The notes below the pieces were generated by a model. The model was given only the letters and a program-made list of their open reading frames with translations, ran no database searches and was not told the DNA's origin. The position numbers and the translations under genes were made by a program. Shown one piece after another: positions 42,462 to 51,593 of a DNA stretch of 64,000 nt. Positions within the stretch are counted from its first letter, which is position 1, and the number at the start of each line of letters is the position of its first letter. The stretch spans positions 1,139,198 to 1,203,197 of the forward strand of contig NZ_LT700191.1 in NCBI RefSeq assembly GCF_900155425.1, in the 5' to 3' direction. This DNA is from Parabacteroides massiliensis. GTDB lineage: Bacteria > Bacteroidota > Bacteroidia > Bacteroidales > Tannerellaceae.

Positions 42462-43829
42462 ATGGCAGACAACAGAGTCACATTCGGGAGCAAAATCGGA
42501 GTTATCTTGGCTACCGTCGGGTGCGCCGTCGGACTGGGAAGTATCTGGCGTTTCCCCTATATGTTAGGGACAAACGGCGGCGCCGCATTCCTGCTTATTT
42601 ATATTCTTTTCATGATATTCTTAGGTGTTCCGGTGATGGTGACCGAATTCTTCATCGGCCGGCATTCCCGCAGCAACACGGTCGGTTCGTTCAAGAAGAT
42701 GGCCCCCAGAACGAAATGGTGCTGGATCGGATACAACGGCATCCTGGCCGCTTTCCTGATCTTGGGCTTTTACGCGGTCGTTTCGGGCTGGACACTCGAA
42801 TATGTCTGGCAGACGGTGAACGGCAGCCTCTACAATACACCGGGAGTGGATTTTACCGCCGACTTCGCCGACTTCTCTTCCCATGCGCTCCGACCGATCT
42901 TCTGGACGGCGGTGTTTATCGGGCTGACGCATTTCGTGATTGCTTCAGGTGTGGAGAAAGGAATCGAACGGGCTTCCAAGATCATGATGCCGCTCCTGTT
43001 CTTGATCCTGGTCGTGATGTGCATACGCTCCGTCACGCTACCGAATGCGGATGCGGGACTGGTGTATCTGTTCAAACCGGATTTCAGCAAGCTGACTTCA
43101 TCTGTCGTGCTGAGTGCCGTCGGACAAGCGTTCTTTTCGCTGAGCCTCGGCATGGGATGCCTTATCACCTACTCTTCTTATTTCGGGAAAGACACCAATA
43201 TGTTGGCAACGGCCTGGCAGGTGACGATCATCAATACTTTTGTGGCGATCCTGGCAGGGATCATGATCTTCCCGGCTGTCTTCAGTTTCGGAATCGCACC
43301 GTCGGCTGGCGCCCAACTGGTATTCATCACCTTGCCGAACGTATTCGAACAATTACCGTTCAGCAGCTTGTGGTCGCTTATCTTCTATATCCTGCTGGCG
43401 ATGGCGGCACTGACCTCCACCATTTCCTTGCATGAGGTGGTGACCGCTTATATCCATGAAGAATTCCATATGACACGCAAGAAAGCAGCTTGGTTTGTCT
43501 CTGCCGGTGTTCTATTCTTAGGCATTCTCAGTTCACTCTCGTTCGGGGTATTGAAAGAATTCACGATAGGCGGATTGGTCTTTTTCGATGCGTTGGATTA
43601 CTTGACGGCCAAGATCATGCTGCCGTTAGGGGGGATGATGACCTGTATTTTCGTCGGGACACGTGTCGACAAGAAGATTCTGAAAGCCGAATTGACCAAC
43701 GAAGGAACGATCAAGTTCCGCCTCTTCTCCATTTATGTCTTCTTCATGAAATACGTCTCCCCGATCGCTATCGGCATCGTATTTCTGGATGAACTCGGAC
43801 TACTTGACCTACTGAAAAAACTATTTTAA
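42462..43829 (+). CDS. Sodium-dependent transporter, NSS/SNF family
   Basis: A 455-residue inner-membrane symporter of the neurotransmitter:sodium family, LeuT type, using the Na+ gradient to import amino acids or related amines. The N-terminus SKIGVILATVGCAVGLGSIW and RFPYMLGTNGGAAF is the conserved TM1 sodium/substrate site; TM6 is near SLGMGCLITYSSYF. The bacterial form with 11 helices ends short, as here. Substrate unknown. It lies 14 bp after the LolD-like gene and 1 bp before the HhH gene, so it is likely co-transcribed. Confidence 0.92.
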   Translation: MADNRVTFGSKIGVILATVGCAVGLGSIWRFPYMLGTNGGAAFLLIYILFMIFLGVPVMVTEFFIGRHSRSNTVGSFKKMAPRTKWCWIGYNGILAAFLILGFYAVVSGWTLEYVWQTVNGSLYNTPGVDFTADFADFSSHALRPIFWTAVFIGLTHFVIASGVEKGIERASKIMMPLLFLILVVMCIRSVTLPNADAGLVYLFKPDFSKLTSSVVLSAVGQAFFSLSLGMGCLITYSSYFGKDTNMLATAWQVTIINTFVAILAGIMIFPAVFSFGIAPSAGAQLVFITLPNVFEQLPFSSLWSLIFYILLAMAALTSTISLHEVVTAYIHEEFHMTRKKAAWFVSAGVLFLGILSSLSFGVLKEFTIGGLVFFDALDYLTAKIMLPLGGMMTCIFVGTRVDKKILKAELTNEGTIKFRLFSIYVFFMKYVSPIAIGIVFLDELGLLDLLKKLF

Positions 43830-43830
43830 A

Positions 43831-44586
43831 ATGGACTGGCGCGACCTTCTCTACTTCTCCAAAGGCGAACGGAGGGCACTGACTTTACTCCTTTGCCTCA
43901 TCACTGTTTCTTGGATCTTATTGCTTCAGACGGACAAGAAACGGATGCTCATCGAAGCGCAGACGGAAAACCGGCAAGCATCGGGCGAAAGGCAGATCAT
44001 CATCGGGAAAGATACGTCCGGACAGCAAACAGAGTCCGTCGGGAAAGAATCCGAACCACATCCGAATAAAACGAAGAATACCCTTAAAAAGAAAAGCTCT
44101 ACTCCTGCAGGTAACAACTCCTACCCTACAAGCAAAAAACGGAAAAGATATACTCCTTACACCCGGACGGAAAAATACACGCCGGGGACCCTCGTCGAAC
44201 TCAACACCGCCGACACCACGATCCTGAAAAAAGTGCCCGGCATCGGCAGCGCTTTCGCCCTACGGATCGTGAAATACAGGGAGTTATTAGGCGGTTTTTA
44301 CGATGTCAGCCAGTTGGCGGAAGTGTATGGGATCGACGAAGAGCGCTACGAAGCCCTCGCCCCCTGGTTTATTGCCGACACGCTCCGGATACGCCGGTTA
44401 GAGGTCAACATCTTGCCCGCCACTGCCCTCCGCAAGCATCCTTATCTTGACTACCGGCAGGCGAAAGCAATCGAACAGCTCCGGAAACAAAAAAGCAGGC
44501 TCTCCGGGTGGGAGAACCTGCAACAGATAGAAGAGTTTACAGATACGGACAAGAAACGGCTCACACCGTACCTGTCATTCAAGTAA
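43831..44586 (+). CDS. Helix-hairpin-helix protein (ComEA-like), membrane-anchored
   Basis: A 251-residue protein with an N-terminal membrane segment (LLLCLITVSWILLL, about 18-31), a low-complexity K/T/S-rich linker, and tandem helix-hairpin-helix motifs: VELNTADTTILKKVPGIGSA, then VYGIDEERYEALAPWF and a second pair from VNILPATALRKHPYL. HhH domains bind DNA backbone. ComEA-type proteins pull DNA into the periplasm in competent bacteria, but the Bacteroidetes form is uncharacterised. The C-terminus repeats a LTPYLSF end. Confidence 0.85.
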   Translation: MDWRDLLYFSKGERRALTLLLCLITVSWILLLQTDKKRMLIEAQTENRQASGERQIIIGKDTSGQQTESVGKESEPHPNKTKNTLKKKSSTPAGNNSYPTSKKRKRYTPYTRTEKYTPGTLVELNTADTTILKKVPGIGSAFALRIVKYRELLGGFYDVSQLAEVYGIDEERYEALAPWFIADTLRIRRLEVNILPATALRKHPYLDYRQAKAIEQLRKQKSRLSGWENLQQIEEFTDTDKKRLTPYLSFK

Positions 44587-44589
44587 ACT

Positions 44590-45468
44590 TTAAAACGCGG
44601 CTTGTATCATCACAGGAAAATGATCCGACGGGAAACGACCGTACTGCATATCGTTGAGAACAGCATACTTCTTCACTTCCGTGCCCTTCGTCACCCAGAT
44701 ATAATCGATACGGTTCTTCATCTCGGAATCCGTCTTGAAACTGTTATAAGTTCCTTCCGTACCATAGCGAGGCTGCTCGCTCAGGTCATACGAGTCCAAC
44801 AGCAGGCCGTCGGATGCCAGCGTCACCATCGGTTCGTCAGTCGGGACGGCATTGAAGTCTCCCGTCGCAAAGACCGTCGCATCCGTCCCGGCAATCTGCT
44901 TGATACGGGCAATCAGCAACTTGGAGGATTCCCGACGTGCCACTTTTCCCTGATGGTCGTAATGGGAATTGAAGAAATAGAACACTTTGCCACTCTCCTT
45001 ATCGCGAAACTTACCCCAGGAGCAGATACGGTTACAGCAAGTAACATCCCAACCCTTGCCCGGGACATCCGGTGTTTCGGAAAACCAGAAATTACCCTTG
45101 TCCAGTAAGTCGAAACGACCTGTCTTATAGAAGATGGCGGAGTGTTCGCCCGCATCCTCGCCGTCATCGCGCCCGGCACCGATATAGGCATACCCATCCA
45201 GCTCGGCAATCCCGTCCAACATATGCTTGAACCCTTCCTGTGTCCCGAAGATATCGAAATCGTGGAAGCGGATCAGTCCTTTCACCATCTCCTTACGGTT
45301 CGGCCAGGCATTCACGCCATCCTTCTCCGTGTCCATACGGAGGTTGAAAGTCGCCACGTTCAGTTCGCTCTTTCCGCCAGTGGCCGGGCGGGATTCTTTC
45401 ATGGCCCATGACTGGAGCAAAGCTGCCAGCAGAAGGACCGAAGCAAATACACTTATTGTCTTTTTCAT
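44590..45468 (-). CDS. Endonuclease/exonuclease/phosphatase family protein, secreted
   Basis: A 292-residue metal-dependent phosphoesterase with a signal peptide (1-22). Motifs: VATFNLRMDT, DIFGTQEG (metal-binding Glu), FFNSHYDHQG, FATGDFNAVPTD and FPSDHFPV at the C-terminus (catalytic Asp-His). All the family's catalytic residues are visible. Related Bacteroidetes proteins cleave phosphodiesters in lipids or sugars. It is the third gene of the leftward susC-susD operon, 26 bp after susD, so it probably acts on the imported substrate. Confidence 0.9.
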   Translation of the reverse strand: MKKTISVFASVLLLAALLQSWAMKESRPATGGKSELNVATFNLRMDTEKDGVNAWPNRKEMVKGLIRFHDFDIFGTQEGFKHMLDGIAELDGYAYIGAGRDDGEDAGEHSAIFYKTGRFDLLDKGNFWFSETPDVPGKGWDVTCCNRICSWGKFRDKESGKVFYFFNSHYDHQGKVARRESSKLLIARIKQIAGTDATVFATGDFNAVPTDEPMVTLASDGLLLDSYDLSEQPRYGTEGTYNSFKTDSEMKNRIDYIWVTKGTEVKKYAVLNDMQYGRFPSDHFPVMIQAAF

Positions 45469-45494
45469 ATCCTTATCATTTATCGATTACACAT

Positions 45495-47249
45495 TTACCA
45501 ACCCGGATTCTGTTTCAGGTTTCCATTCTTGATGATTGCCGACTGAGGGATCGGATAGTAATACTGGCGACCATCGTCATACCAGATGCGCGGATCATCG
45601 TCCGACCAGGTCAGGTTGCCCGAATCCGATCCGGTCAATCCCTGCTGCGTGCCTTCTCCTACCGAAACAGGCGTACAGGAAGCGGGCAGTCCGGTCGGTT
45701 TCTCTCCTTTATAGAAGATCACGTCCGGCGTACCGTCCTTGTCGAGGTCCATTTGGACATTCAAAGCGGGAACATAGATGCCGGTCCAACGCATCGTCAT
45801 CAGCTCACCACGTTTCCAACGTTTCAGATCGGTGAAGCGGAAACCCTCCAGAGCCAGTTCGATGGAACGTTCACGGCGCACTTCGAGGATGACCGGATCG
45901 GAGATATTCGGGAAATAGTTCTGCTGGAAATAAACGTCAACCTTGGTCGGCTTGGCAGAAAGACCACCGGTGATACCGGCACGTGCACGCAGCACACCGA
46001 CCGTATTCGCCCAATCCGCATCCGTCAATGTCCCCAACTCGGCTTTTGCCTCGGCATAGTTCAGCAGGACTTCGGCATAGCGGAACAACGGGATCGCATT
46101 CGTGTTCAAAGCACCGGCATCGTATTTGGTATCATCCAACGTATATTTGATCGGTTGATAGCCCGTATAGGAATAACCGTTGAAGTTAGGGGCGGCAGGC
46201 GCTCCGTCACGTTTATACCCCGGTGTGCGGATCGTCTGGGCAAGGCGTGCATCGCGGTCCCGGCATTCGTCGTAGAACTCCATCGTCTCATAACCGGCAC
46301 GGTCCGTGAACGGTGTTCCGTCCGTATTCAAGAAAGTATTGACGAACGTACGGATCATACTGAAACGCGCCCCGTACGTGCCCGAAGTCCACCACCAGTT
46401 AGCTTCTCCCAACACGGCCAGCCCGGCATCGGCACAACTTGCCAGCATCACTTCACTGGTTACCGGTTTGTCACTGATGAACAGTGAACGGAAAGAAGCA
46501 TCCGTACCTTCACCCGTATAAATGGAGTGCCCGCTTTCCTTCATAACCGTTTCGGCTGCACGGGCAGCCTCCCGATACCATTCGTCGGCCGAGTCGGTCA
46601 ACCCCAACTCCGTATGATACTTGCGGAAAGAAGCTTCGAAAAGGCAGATACGGGATTTCAACGCATAAGCCACCCATTTCGTTACCAGAGAACCGGTTTC
46701 GTCTTTCGTCCGCGAGATATTCTCACAAGCGAAATCCAAGTCTTCCAGCACATGGTCCATCACCGTCGTACGGGAATCGCGGCCGGCATACAGCAACTCG
46801 TCGTCCACGCCTAACGTGCGGTCTATCCAGGGTACATCGCCAAAACGTACCACCATCCCGTAATAGAAGTAAGCGCGAAAAAAGCGGGCCAGCCCGATAT
46901 AGTTGTTACGGACAGACTCATCGACCGCCTCATTCGTGCAGTTCTCGATAAAGTAGTTGATGTTGCGCAGATCGCTCCACGACCACCCGCTGCTCAACTC
47001 GGCCGAATAAGCTCCTTCGCGGATAAAATTGTCGAAGCTGGTCACCGCACCATAGTCGCACATGGCATCCTGCTTGAAACCGTCGCTGACGGAAGGAAGC
47101 ATATTATAGAATGAATAGGAATATGTTTCCAACCCTTTCTCCGTCCTGAAGACCGTGTCTTTGTCCACCGAAGCCTGCGGTATCTCATCCATCGAACAGG
47201 ACGAAAGAAGTAAACAGGCAGATACAAAAGAATATATAATCCGTTTCAT
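45495..47249 (-). CDS. SusD/RagB family nutrient-binding lipoprotein
   Basis: A 584-residue lipoprotein with lipobox LLSSCS (Cys17). The helical core includes RNNYIGLARFFRAYFYYGMV and WVAYALKSRICLFEASFRKY, and LLNYAEAKAELG; the closing segment ILEVRRERSIELALEGFRFTD is diagnostic. The protein binds substrate on the cell surface and docks onto SusC encoded 19 bp upstream. It is a different lineage from the susD at 18828 (little visible similarity beyond the fold). Downstream is the phosphoesterase gene. Confidence 0.93.
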   Translation of the reverse strand: MKRIIYSFVSACLLLSSCSMDEIPQASVDKDTVFRTEKGLETYSYSFYNMLPSVSDGFKQDAMCDYGAVTSFDNFIREGAYSAELSSGWSWSDLRNINYFIENCTNEAVDESVRNNYIGLARFFRAYFYYGMVVRFGDVPWIDRTLGVDDELLYAGRDSRTTVMDHVLEDLDFACENISRTKDETGSLVTKWVAYALKSRICLFEASFRKYHTELGLTDSADEWYREAARAAETVMKESGHSIYTGEGTDASFRSLFISDKPVTSEVMLASCADAGLAVLGEANWWWTSGTYGARFSMIRTFVNTFLNTDGTPFTDRAGYETMEFYDECRDRDARLAQTIRTPGYKRDGAPAAPNFNGYSYTGYQPIKYTLDDTKYDAGALNTNAIPLFRYAEVLLNYAEAKAELGTLTDADWANTVGVLRARAGITGGLSAKPTKVDVYFQQNYFPNISDPVILEVRRERSIELALEGFRFTDLKRWKRGELMTMRWTGIYVPALNVQMDLDKDGTPDVIFYKGEKPTGLPASCTPVSVGEGTQQGLTGSDSGNLTWSDDDPRIWYDDGRQYYYPIPQSAIIKNGNLKQNPGW

Positions 47250-47268
47250 GTCGTTGATAGTTCTTTAA

Positions 47269-50200
47269 TTAAAATGTTACTGATAAACCTAAACTCACAC
47301 TCTTCATCTGCGGATAGCTGTTTCCGTCACCGCTACCACGATTCCCGTTCAGCCCGGAAGACATATCGGCACTCGTCAGGTCGGGATCGGATCCGTAGAT
47401 ATTCGTCACATCGAGGTCATGCGTATGCTTGTAGAGCGGAGACCAACACCAGAGGTTCTCGGCAGAGATATAAACCCGAACGTTCTGCAGCTTGGCCTTC
47501 GAAACGATCGGCTGTGGCAGGGTGTAGCCGAATTGCAGGTTCTTCAGGCGGATATAAGCGACATTCTGCAAGTAGCGGGTCTGCGGCGTAGACTTCAGGG
47601 ATGCATTGTAACCGGCATAACGGGGCAGATAAGCATCCGTATTGTCTTCTGTCCAGTAGTTGCCCTGATGCCAGGTAGGCATGTTGTTGTACGGGCGGTT
47701 ATACTGCCCCCAGAAAATACATTCCGAACTGGGATACCAATCCTGTTTTCCCACACCCTGGAAGAAGGCGGAAAGGAAGAAGTTGTTCCAGTCACCGGAA
47801 AGGTTGATGCTGTACGCATAGCGGGGCAATGCATTTCCGATCACGGTCTTGTCGCCGTGGTCATCCACTGTGTTATTACCGTAGTCGATCACATGGTCGC
47901 CGTTCAGGTCCTTGATCTTCACGTCTCCCGGATAGGTGATGCGCTTGGAAGAGGACTGGATCAGTGTCTGGTCGGCATGGTTGTCGATATCGGCCTGGTC
48001 CTTGAACAACCCCTCGGTCACATATCCCCAGATTTCACCTACACGCTTGCCGGCATAGTAGTCGTCCAGATTACCCGTCTGGTTGTTATAGCGGTCGATG
48101 GTCGAAATATAGTCGGACAGCGTACCGCGGATCTCGTAGTTGAACGGTTTCTCCGCCAATGTGAACTGGTCGCGCCAGGTCAGTGTGATTTCCCATCCTT
48201 TGGTCGTCATGTCGGCATAGTTACCTTTGGGAGAAGAGGCACCGAACACGTCGGGAAGTGTTTTACCGACCGTATACATATCCGTTGTCTTACGGATGTA
48301 ATAGTCACCGTTGAATTGCAGGCGGTTGTTCAGCATACCGAAATCCAACCCGACATCGGTTGTCGTAGCCGTTTCCCAGGTCAGTCCGTCGGGCATGACG
48401 GCAGGAGCGCTCGTGTACTTGTTCTTCAAACCGTTCAAGACACGTCCGGAAGTGTTGATGTTCAACAGTTCGAGGAAGCTGTAAGGAGAAACATTACCAT
48501 TTCCTAACGAACCGTATGAAGCACGTATTTTCAGATTGGAAAACAGATCCGGATTCACCTTCCAAAACGCCTCTTCCGACACGCGCCATCCACCGGAGAC
48601 AGAAGGGAAGAACGCCCATTGCTGGTCGGTCGGGAATTTGGAAGAGCCGTCATAGCGTCCATTCACCTCCAACAGGTAGCGATCCTTGAATGTATAGTTC
48701 AGACGGAAAAAGCCGCCTGCCACACGCCATCGGTTATAACCGCCCGATGTAGTGATAGCATCTCCCAACGCCAAGTTAATGTTTTCCGAATCGTCGAGCA
48801 GCAAACCGTTACGTTGCACATATGTGCTTTTATAAGTAGACTGTTCATAGTTGTAACCGACCATACCTTTGAAATAATGCGCATCACCGAATGTATTCTC
48901 GTAGTCGGCATACAGGTTGGTCGCGATATATTCGGTTCGCATATTACTTTCCTTCAAGTCGTTGTACTTGGTGCTCAGTTCGACTGTCTGCCCTTCATGA
49001 GTGCTATAGGGAACCGGCACGCGGCGTTGCGTCTGCCCCTCGTCTGTGTTGCGGAACGTGAAGTCGCCCCGTACGTGCAGTTTGTTCTCCAGGAAAGAAG
49101 CCGTAAAGCCGGTCGTATTCTTCAACACCTTGTTATTGGTATCAATGCCGTTCTTGCCATAGATAAAGTCACCGACCGAATAAGCAGCCGAGAAAGTCAG
49201 ACTACCGTCGGGATTGAAGATGGGCGAACTCGGATGGCCTTCATCGGAAATGTTACGCCAGATGGAACCGCCTTCGCCGACATTGATCGGGTTATGGTAA
49301 TCCATGTTGGAGAAATCCATGTTGTTCTCGATCTTCAGCCAGTCGAACACCTGTACGGAACCTTTCGCACGCAGGTTCATCATCTTATAATTGTCGGTAT
49401 TATAGCGGAACAGACCGTCGTAGCCATAGAAACGCCCGGAAACGTAGTAGTTCAGTTTCCCGTTGTTACCGGTCACCGACAAGTTATGGTCCTGCGCAAA
49501 AGTCGTTTTCTTATACAAAGCGTCGTAATAGTCTTCGTTGCCGTAGTAGACATATTTGCCGGTAGCATCGACTGTCACCTCGTCAGTTATACCCTGTTCC
49601 TTCCGGTTTTTGAAGTCTTCCAGCCAGCCGAGGGAGAATTCTTGCGTCTTGTTTATATTCTTAGGGTCAGCAGAATAGTTGTTCCACGCATGATAGGCTT
49701 CATAGAAGTGGCTGGCATATTCATATCCGTCGGTCACGAAGTCGGGAACCGTCACCGGCTTCTGCATGGCGAAGTTTCCGGAATAGGTGATGGAAGTCTT
49801 GTCTTTGGTCGGCTCTTTCGTGGTGATCAGCACAACACCGAAAGTACCGCGTGCTCCATAGATGGCAGCCGAAGCGGCATCTTTCAGGACAGACACGCTG
49901 GCGATATCGTTCGGGTTCAACATCGAGGGATCACCTTCCACACCGTCGATCAGGACCAGTGCGCTACCCCCCTGCCCGATCGAAGTCGTACCGCGGACAT
50001 TGTAACTCGCCGAACGGGTCGGCTTGCCGTCGGTCAACTGGATGTTCAAGTTGGGGATCGAACCTTGCAGGGCCTGTGTCACATTGGGGACGGAACGATT
50101 GTCAAACACTTCGCTGGTCACCTGTTCGACGGCTCCAGTCAGGTTCACTTTCTTCTGCGTACCGTAACCGACCACGACCACCTCGTCCAGCGTCTGCGTA

Positions 50201-50547
50201 TCTTCCATCAAGACTACTTTCAGCTCTTTCTCTCCTTTCAGTGTGATTTCTTTCGGGATATATCCGATAAAAGAGATGGTTAACACAGCGTCAGGGGCTA
50301 CTTCCAGCGAGAACTTCCCGTCGATATCGGTCACTGTCCCGTTTGTCGTTCCCTTTTCCATGACATTGGCTCCGATAACGGGTTCTCCGTATCCATCCAC
50401 AATCGTACCTGTCAGATGATACGTTCCCTGCTGGGCTACGCTTATGATTCCATCAGGATTGGCGGAATAGATTACAGGGAATCCCTGTAATGCACTTGCG
50501 ACACATAGTAAACCCGCAAGCCGGGTCACTCTACTCTTAATCTCCAT
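47269..50547 (-). CDS. SusC/RagA family TonB-dependent outer-membrane receptor
   Basis: A 1092-residue transporter that imports ligands with energy from TonB. The signal peptide is followed by a carboxypeptidase-regulatory-like domain (about 45-115, GTIVDGYGEPVIGANVMEKG), the TonB box region LDEVVVVGYGTQKKVNLTGA, the plug (SVLKDAASAAIYGARGTFGV) and a 22-strand barrel ending LGLSVTF with a terminal Phe. It heads the operon with susD and a phosphoesterase. No sigma/anti-sigma or hybrid sensor gene is adjacent, so its regulator is elsewhere. Confidence 0.94.
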   Translation of the reverse strand: MEIKSRVTRLAGLLCVASALQGFPVIYSANPDGIISVAQQGTYHLTGTIVDGYGEPVIGANVMEKGTTNGTVTDIDGKFSLEVAPDAVLTISFIGYIPKEITLKGEKELKVVLMEDTQTLDEVVVVGYGTQKKVNLTGAVEQVTSEVFDNRSVPNVTQALQGSIPNLNIQLTDGKPTRSASYNVRGTTSIGQGGSALVLIDGVEGDPSMLNPNDIASVSVLKDAASAAIYGARGTFGVVLITTKEPTKDKTSITYSGNFAMQKPVTVPDFVTDGYEYASHFYEAYHAWNNYSADPKNINKTQEFSLGWLEDFKNRKEQGITDEVTVDATGKYVYYGNEDYYDALYKKTTFAQDHNLSVTGNNGKLNYYVSGRFYGYDGLFRYNTDNYKMMNLRAKGSVQVFDWLKIENNMDFSNMDYHNPINVGEGGSIWRNISDEGHPSSPIFNPDGSLTFSAAYSVGDFIYGKNGIDTNNKVLKNTTGFTASFLENKLHVRGDFTFRNTDEGQTQRRVPVPYSTHEGQTVELSTKYNDLKESNMRTEYIATNLYADYENTFGDAHYFKGMVGYNYEQSTYKSTYVQRNGLLLDDSENINLALGDAITTSGGYNRWRVAGGFFRLNYTFKDRYLLEVNGRYDGSSKFPTDQQWAFFPSVSGGWRVSEEAFWKVNPDLFSNLKIRASYGSLGNGNVSPYSFLELLNINTSGRVLNGLKNKYTSAPAVMPDGLTWETATTTDVGLDFGMLNNRLQFNGDYYIRKTTDMYTVGKTLPDVFGASSPKGNYADMTTKGWEITLTWRDQFTLAEKPFNYEIRGTLSDYISTIDRYNNQTGNLDDYYAGKRVGEIWGYVTEGLFKDQADIDNHADQTLIQSSSKRITYPGDVKIKDLNGDHVIDYGNNTVDDHGDKTVIGNALPRYAYSINLSGDWNNFFLSAFFQGVGKQDWYPSSECIFWGQYNRPYNNMPTWHQGNYWTEDNTDAYLPRYAGYNASLKSTPQTRYLQNVAYIRLKNLQFGYTLPQPIVSKAKLQNVRVYISAENLWCWSPLYKHTHDLDVTNIYGSDPDLTSADMSSGLNGNRGSGDGNSYPQMKSVSLGLSVTF

Positions 50548-50626
50548 GTTTGTTCTTTTTGCGTTTTTATCTATTAAAACTGCCGCAAAGGAACAACCGG
50601 AGTATTAAATCGCTGTTTACTATCAA

Positions 50627-51463
50627 TTACAATATTGTTACAGAACCAATTCTTTGAACAGTATCTCCAACGTTTGATCCAAGTCGTCGGAGAAGCCCGG
50701 ATGCGGACGCGAAGTCTGGATGGATGCGCTCCGCACGGCTGTCAGCCAGCGGAACCGTTCCGGAATGTCCAGGGCGGCAATAGGACCGCCTTCTTTCGCT
50801 CCAATGCAACCAATCGTCGGGAATCAGAGCCACGATCTCCCGTATCTTCTCTTCCGTCAGCAGGCGTTTCATCTCGGCATCCGCCTCTTCCAACCCGGAT
50901 GCTTCGGGCAGCAGCACGTGGTCTTTGACCTGCACGAAAGGGCTTACGGCGTGTTTTTGCCAGTTCACCCACGAATAATGGAAATAAAGCGAAGCGCCAT
51001 GATCGATCAGCCACAGTTCCTTATGCCACATCAGCATATTGGTATTCCGGAATGTACGGTCAACATTGGTCAGGAATGCATCCAGCCACACGATACGGGA
51101 CGCCAACTCAGCCCCGACCTTCGTCATTGCCGGGTCGAAAGTAAGAGCTCCCGACAGAAAATGCAGTCCGAGGTTCAATCCCCGGCTGCCTTGCAATAGA
51201 TCCTGTATTTCCTCGTCACCCTCGGTACGCCCGAAAGCCTCGTCCAAATTCAGAAAGACCAGTTCGGGAACCCAGAAACCGAGTGCACGGGCTATTTCAC
51301 CGCCAACAAGTTCGGCTATCAGCGCTTTCGTCCCGTGGCCTGCCCCACGGAACTTCACGACATATTTAAACTCGTCATCAGCTTCCGCCAATGCCGGCAA
51401 CGATCCGCCTTCCCGGAGAGGCATGATATAGCGCGTCACATTTGCTGTTCGTAATTCCATCAC
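50627..51463 (-). pseudogene. HipA-like kinase-fold protein with lost C-terminus
   Basis: The first 220 residues match the HipA_2 family: FKYVVKFRGAGHGTKALIAE, then RIVWLDAFLTNVDRTFRNTN with the catalytic-type motif and LWLIDHGASLYFHYSW. The expected C-terminal helices are absent. After ALIPDDWLHW the frame runs through a DUF3037 gene in the wrong frame, giving an artificial tail (ERRRSYCRPGHSG onward). A deletion appears to have joined the two genes, which are usually neighbours. Nucleotide-binding and catalytic residues are present, so a truncated protein could still be made. The promoter lies before 51463. Confidence 0.72.
50638..50800 (-). pseudogene. 3' remnant of a DUF3037 gene
   Basis: In the frame shifted against the HipA-like gene, the minus strand reads GGPIAALDIPERFRWLTAVR, SASIQTSRPHPGFSDD and LDQTLEILFKELVL before TAA at 50638. 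This is the C-terminal half of DUF3037: the RFRWL and SxxIQxS...HPGxxDD pattern is diagnostic. The 5' half is missing, so the original HipA_2-DUF3037 pair lost its middle part. Confidence 0.7.
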
Positions 51464-51593
51464 ATTCCAATTATTTGAAGATAAAGATACACGTTCTTTT
51501 TAAACAAACAAAGGTTGACCGCACACTCTCTATAAGCTATAATAATTTCAGAAATACATCGTAATAAAAATTTACCGAAGTTACGGAAAAGCT

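Noticed and set aside
48619..50283. 554-codon open frame on the plus strand
   Set aside because: Antisense to the SusC receptor gene.
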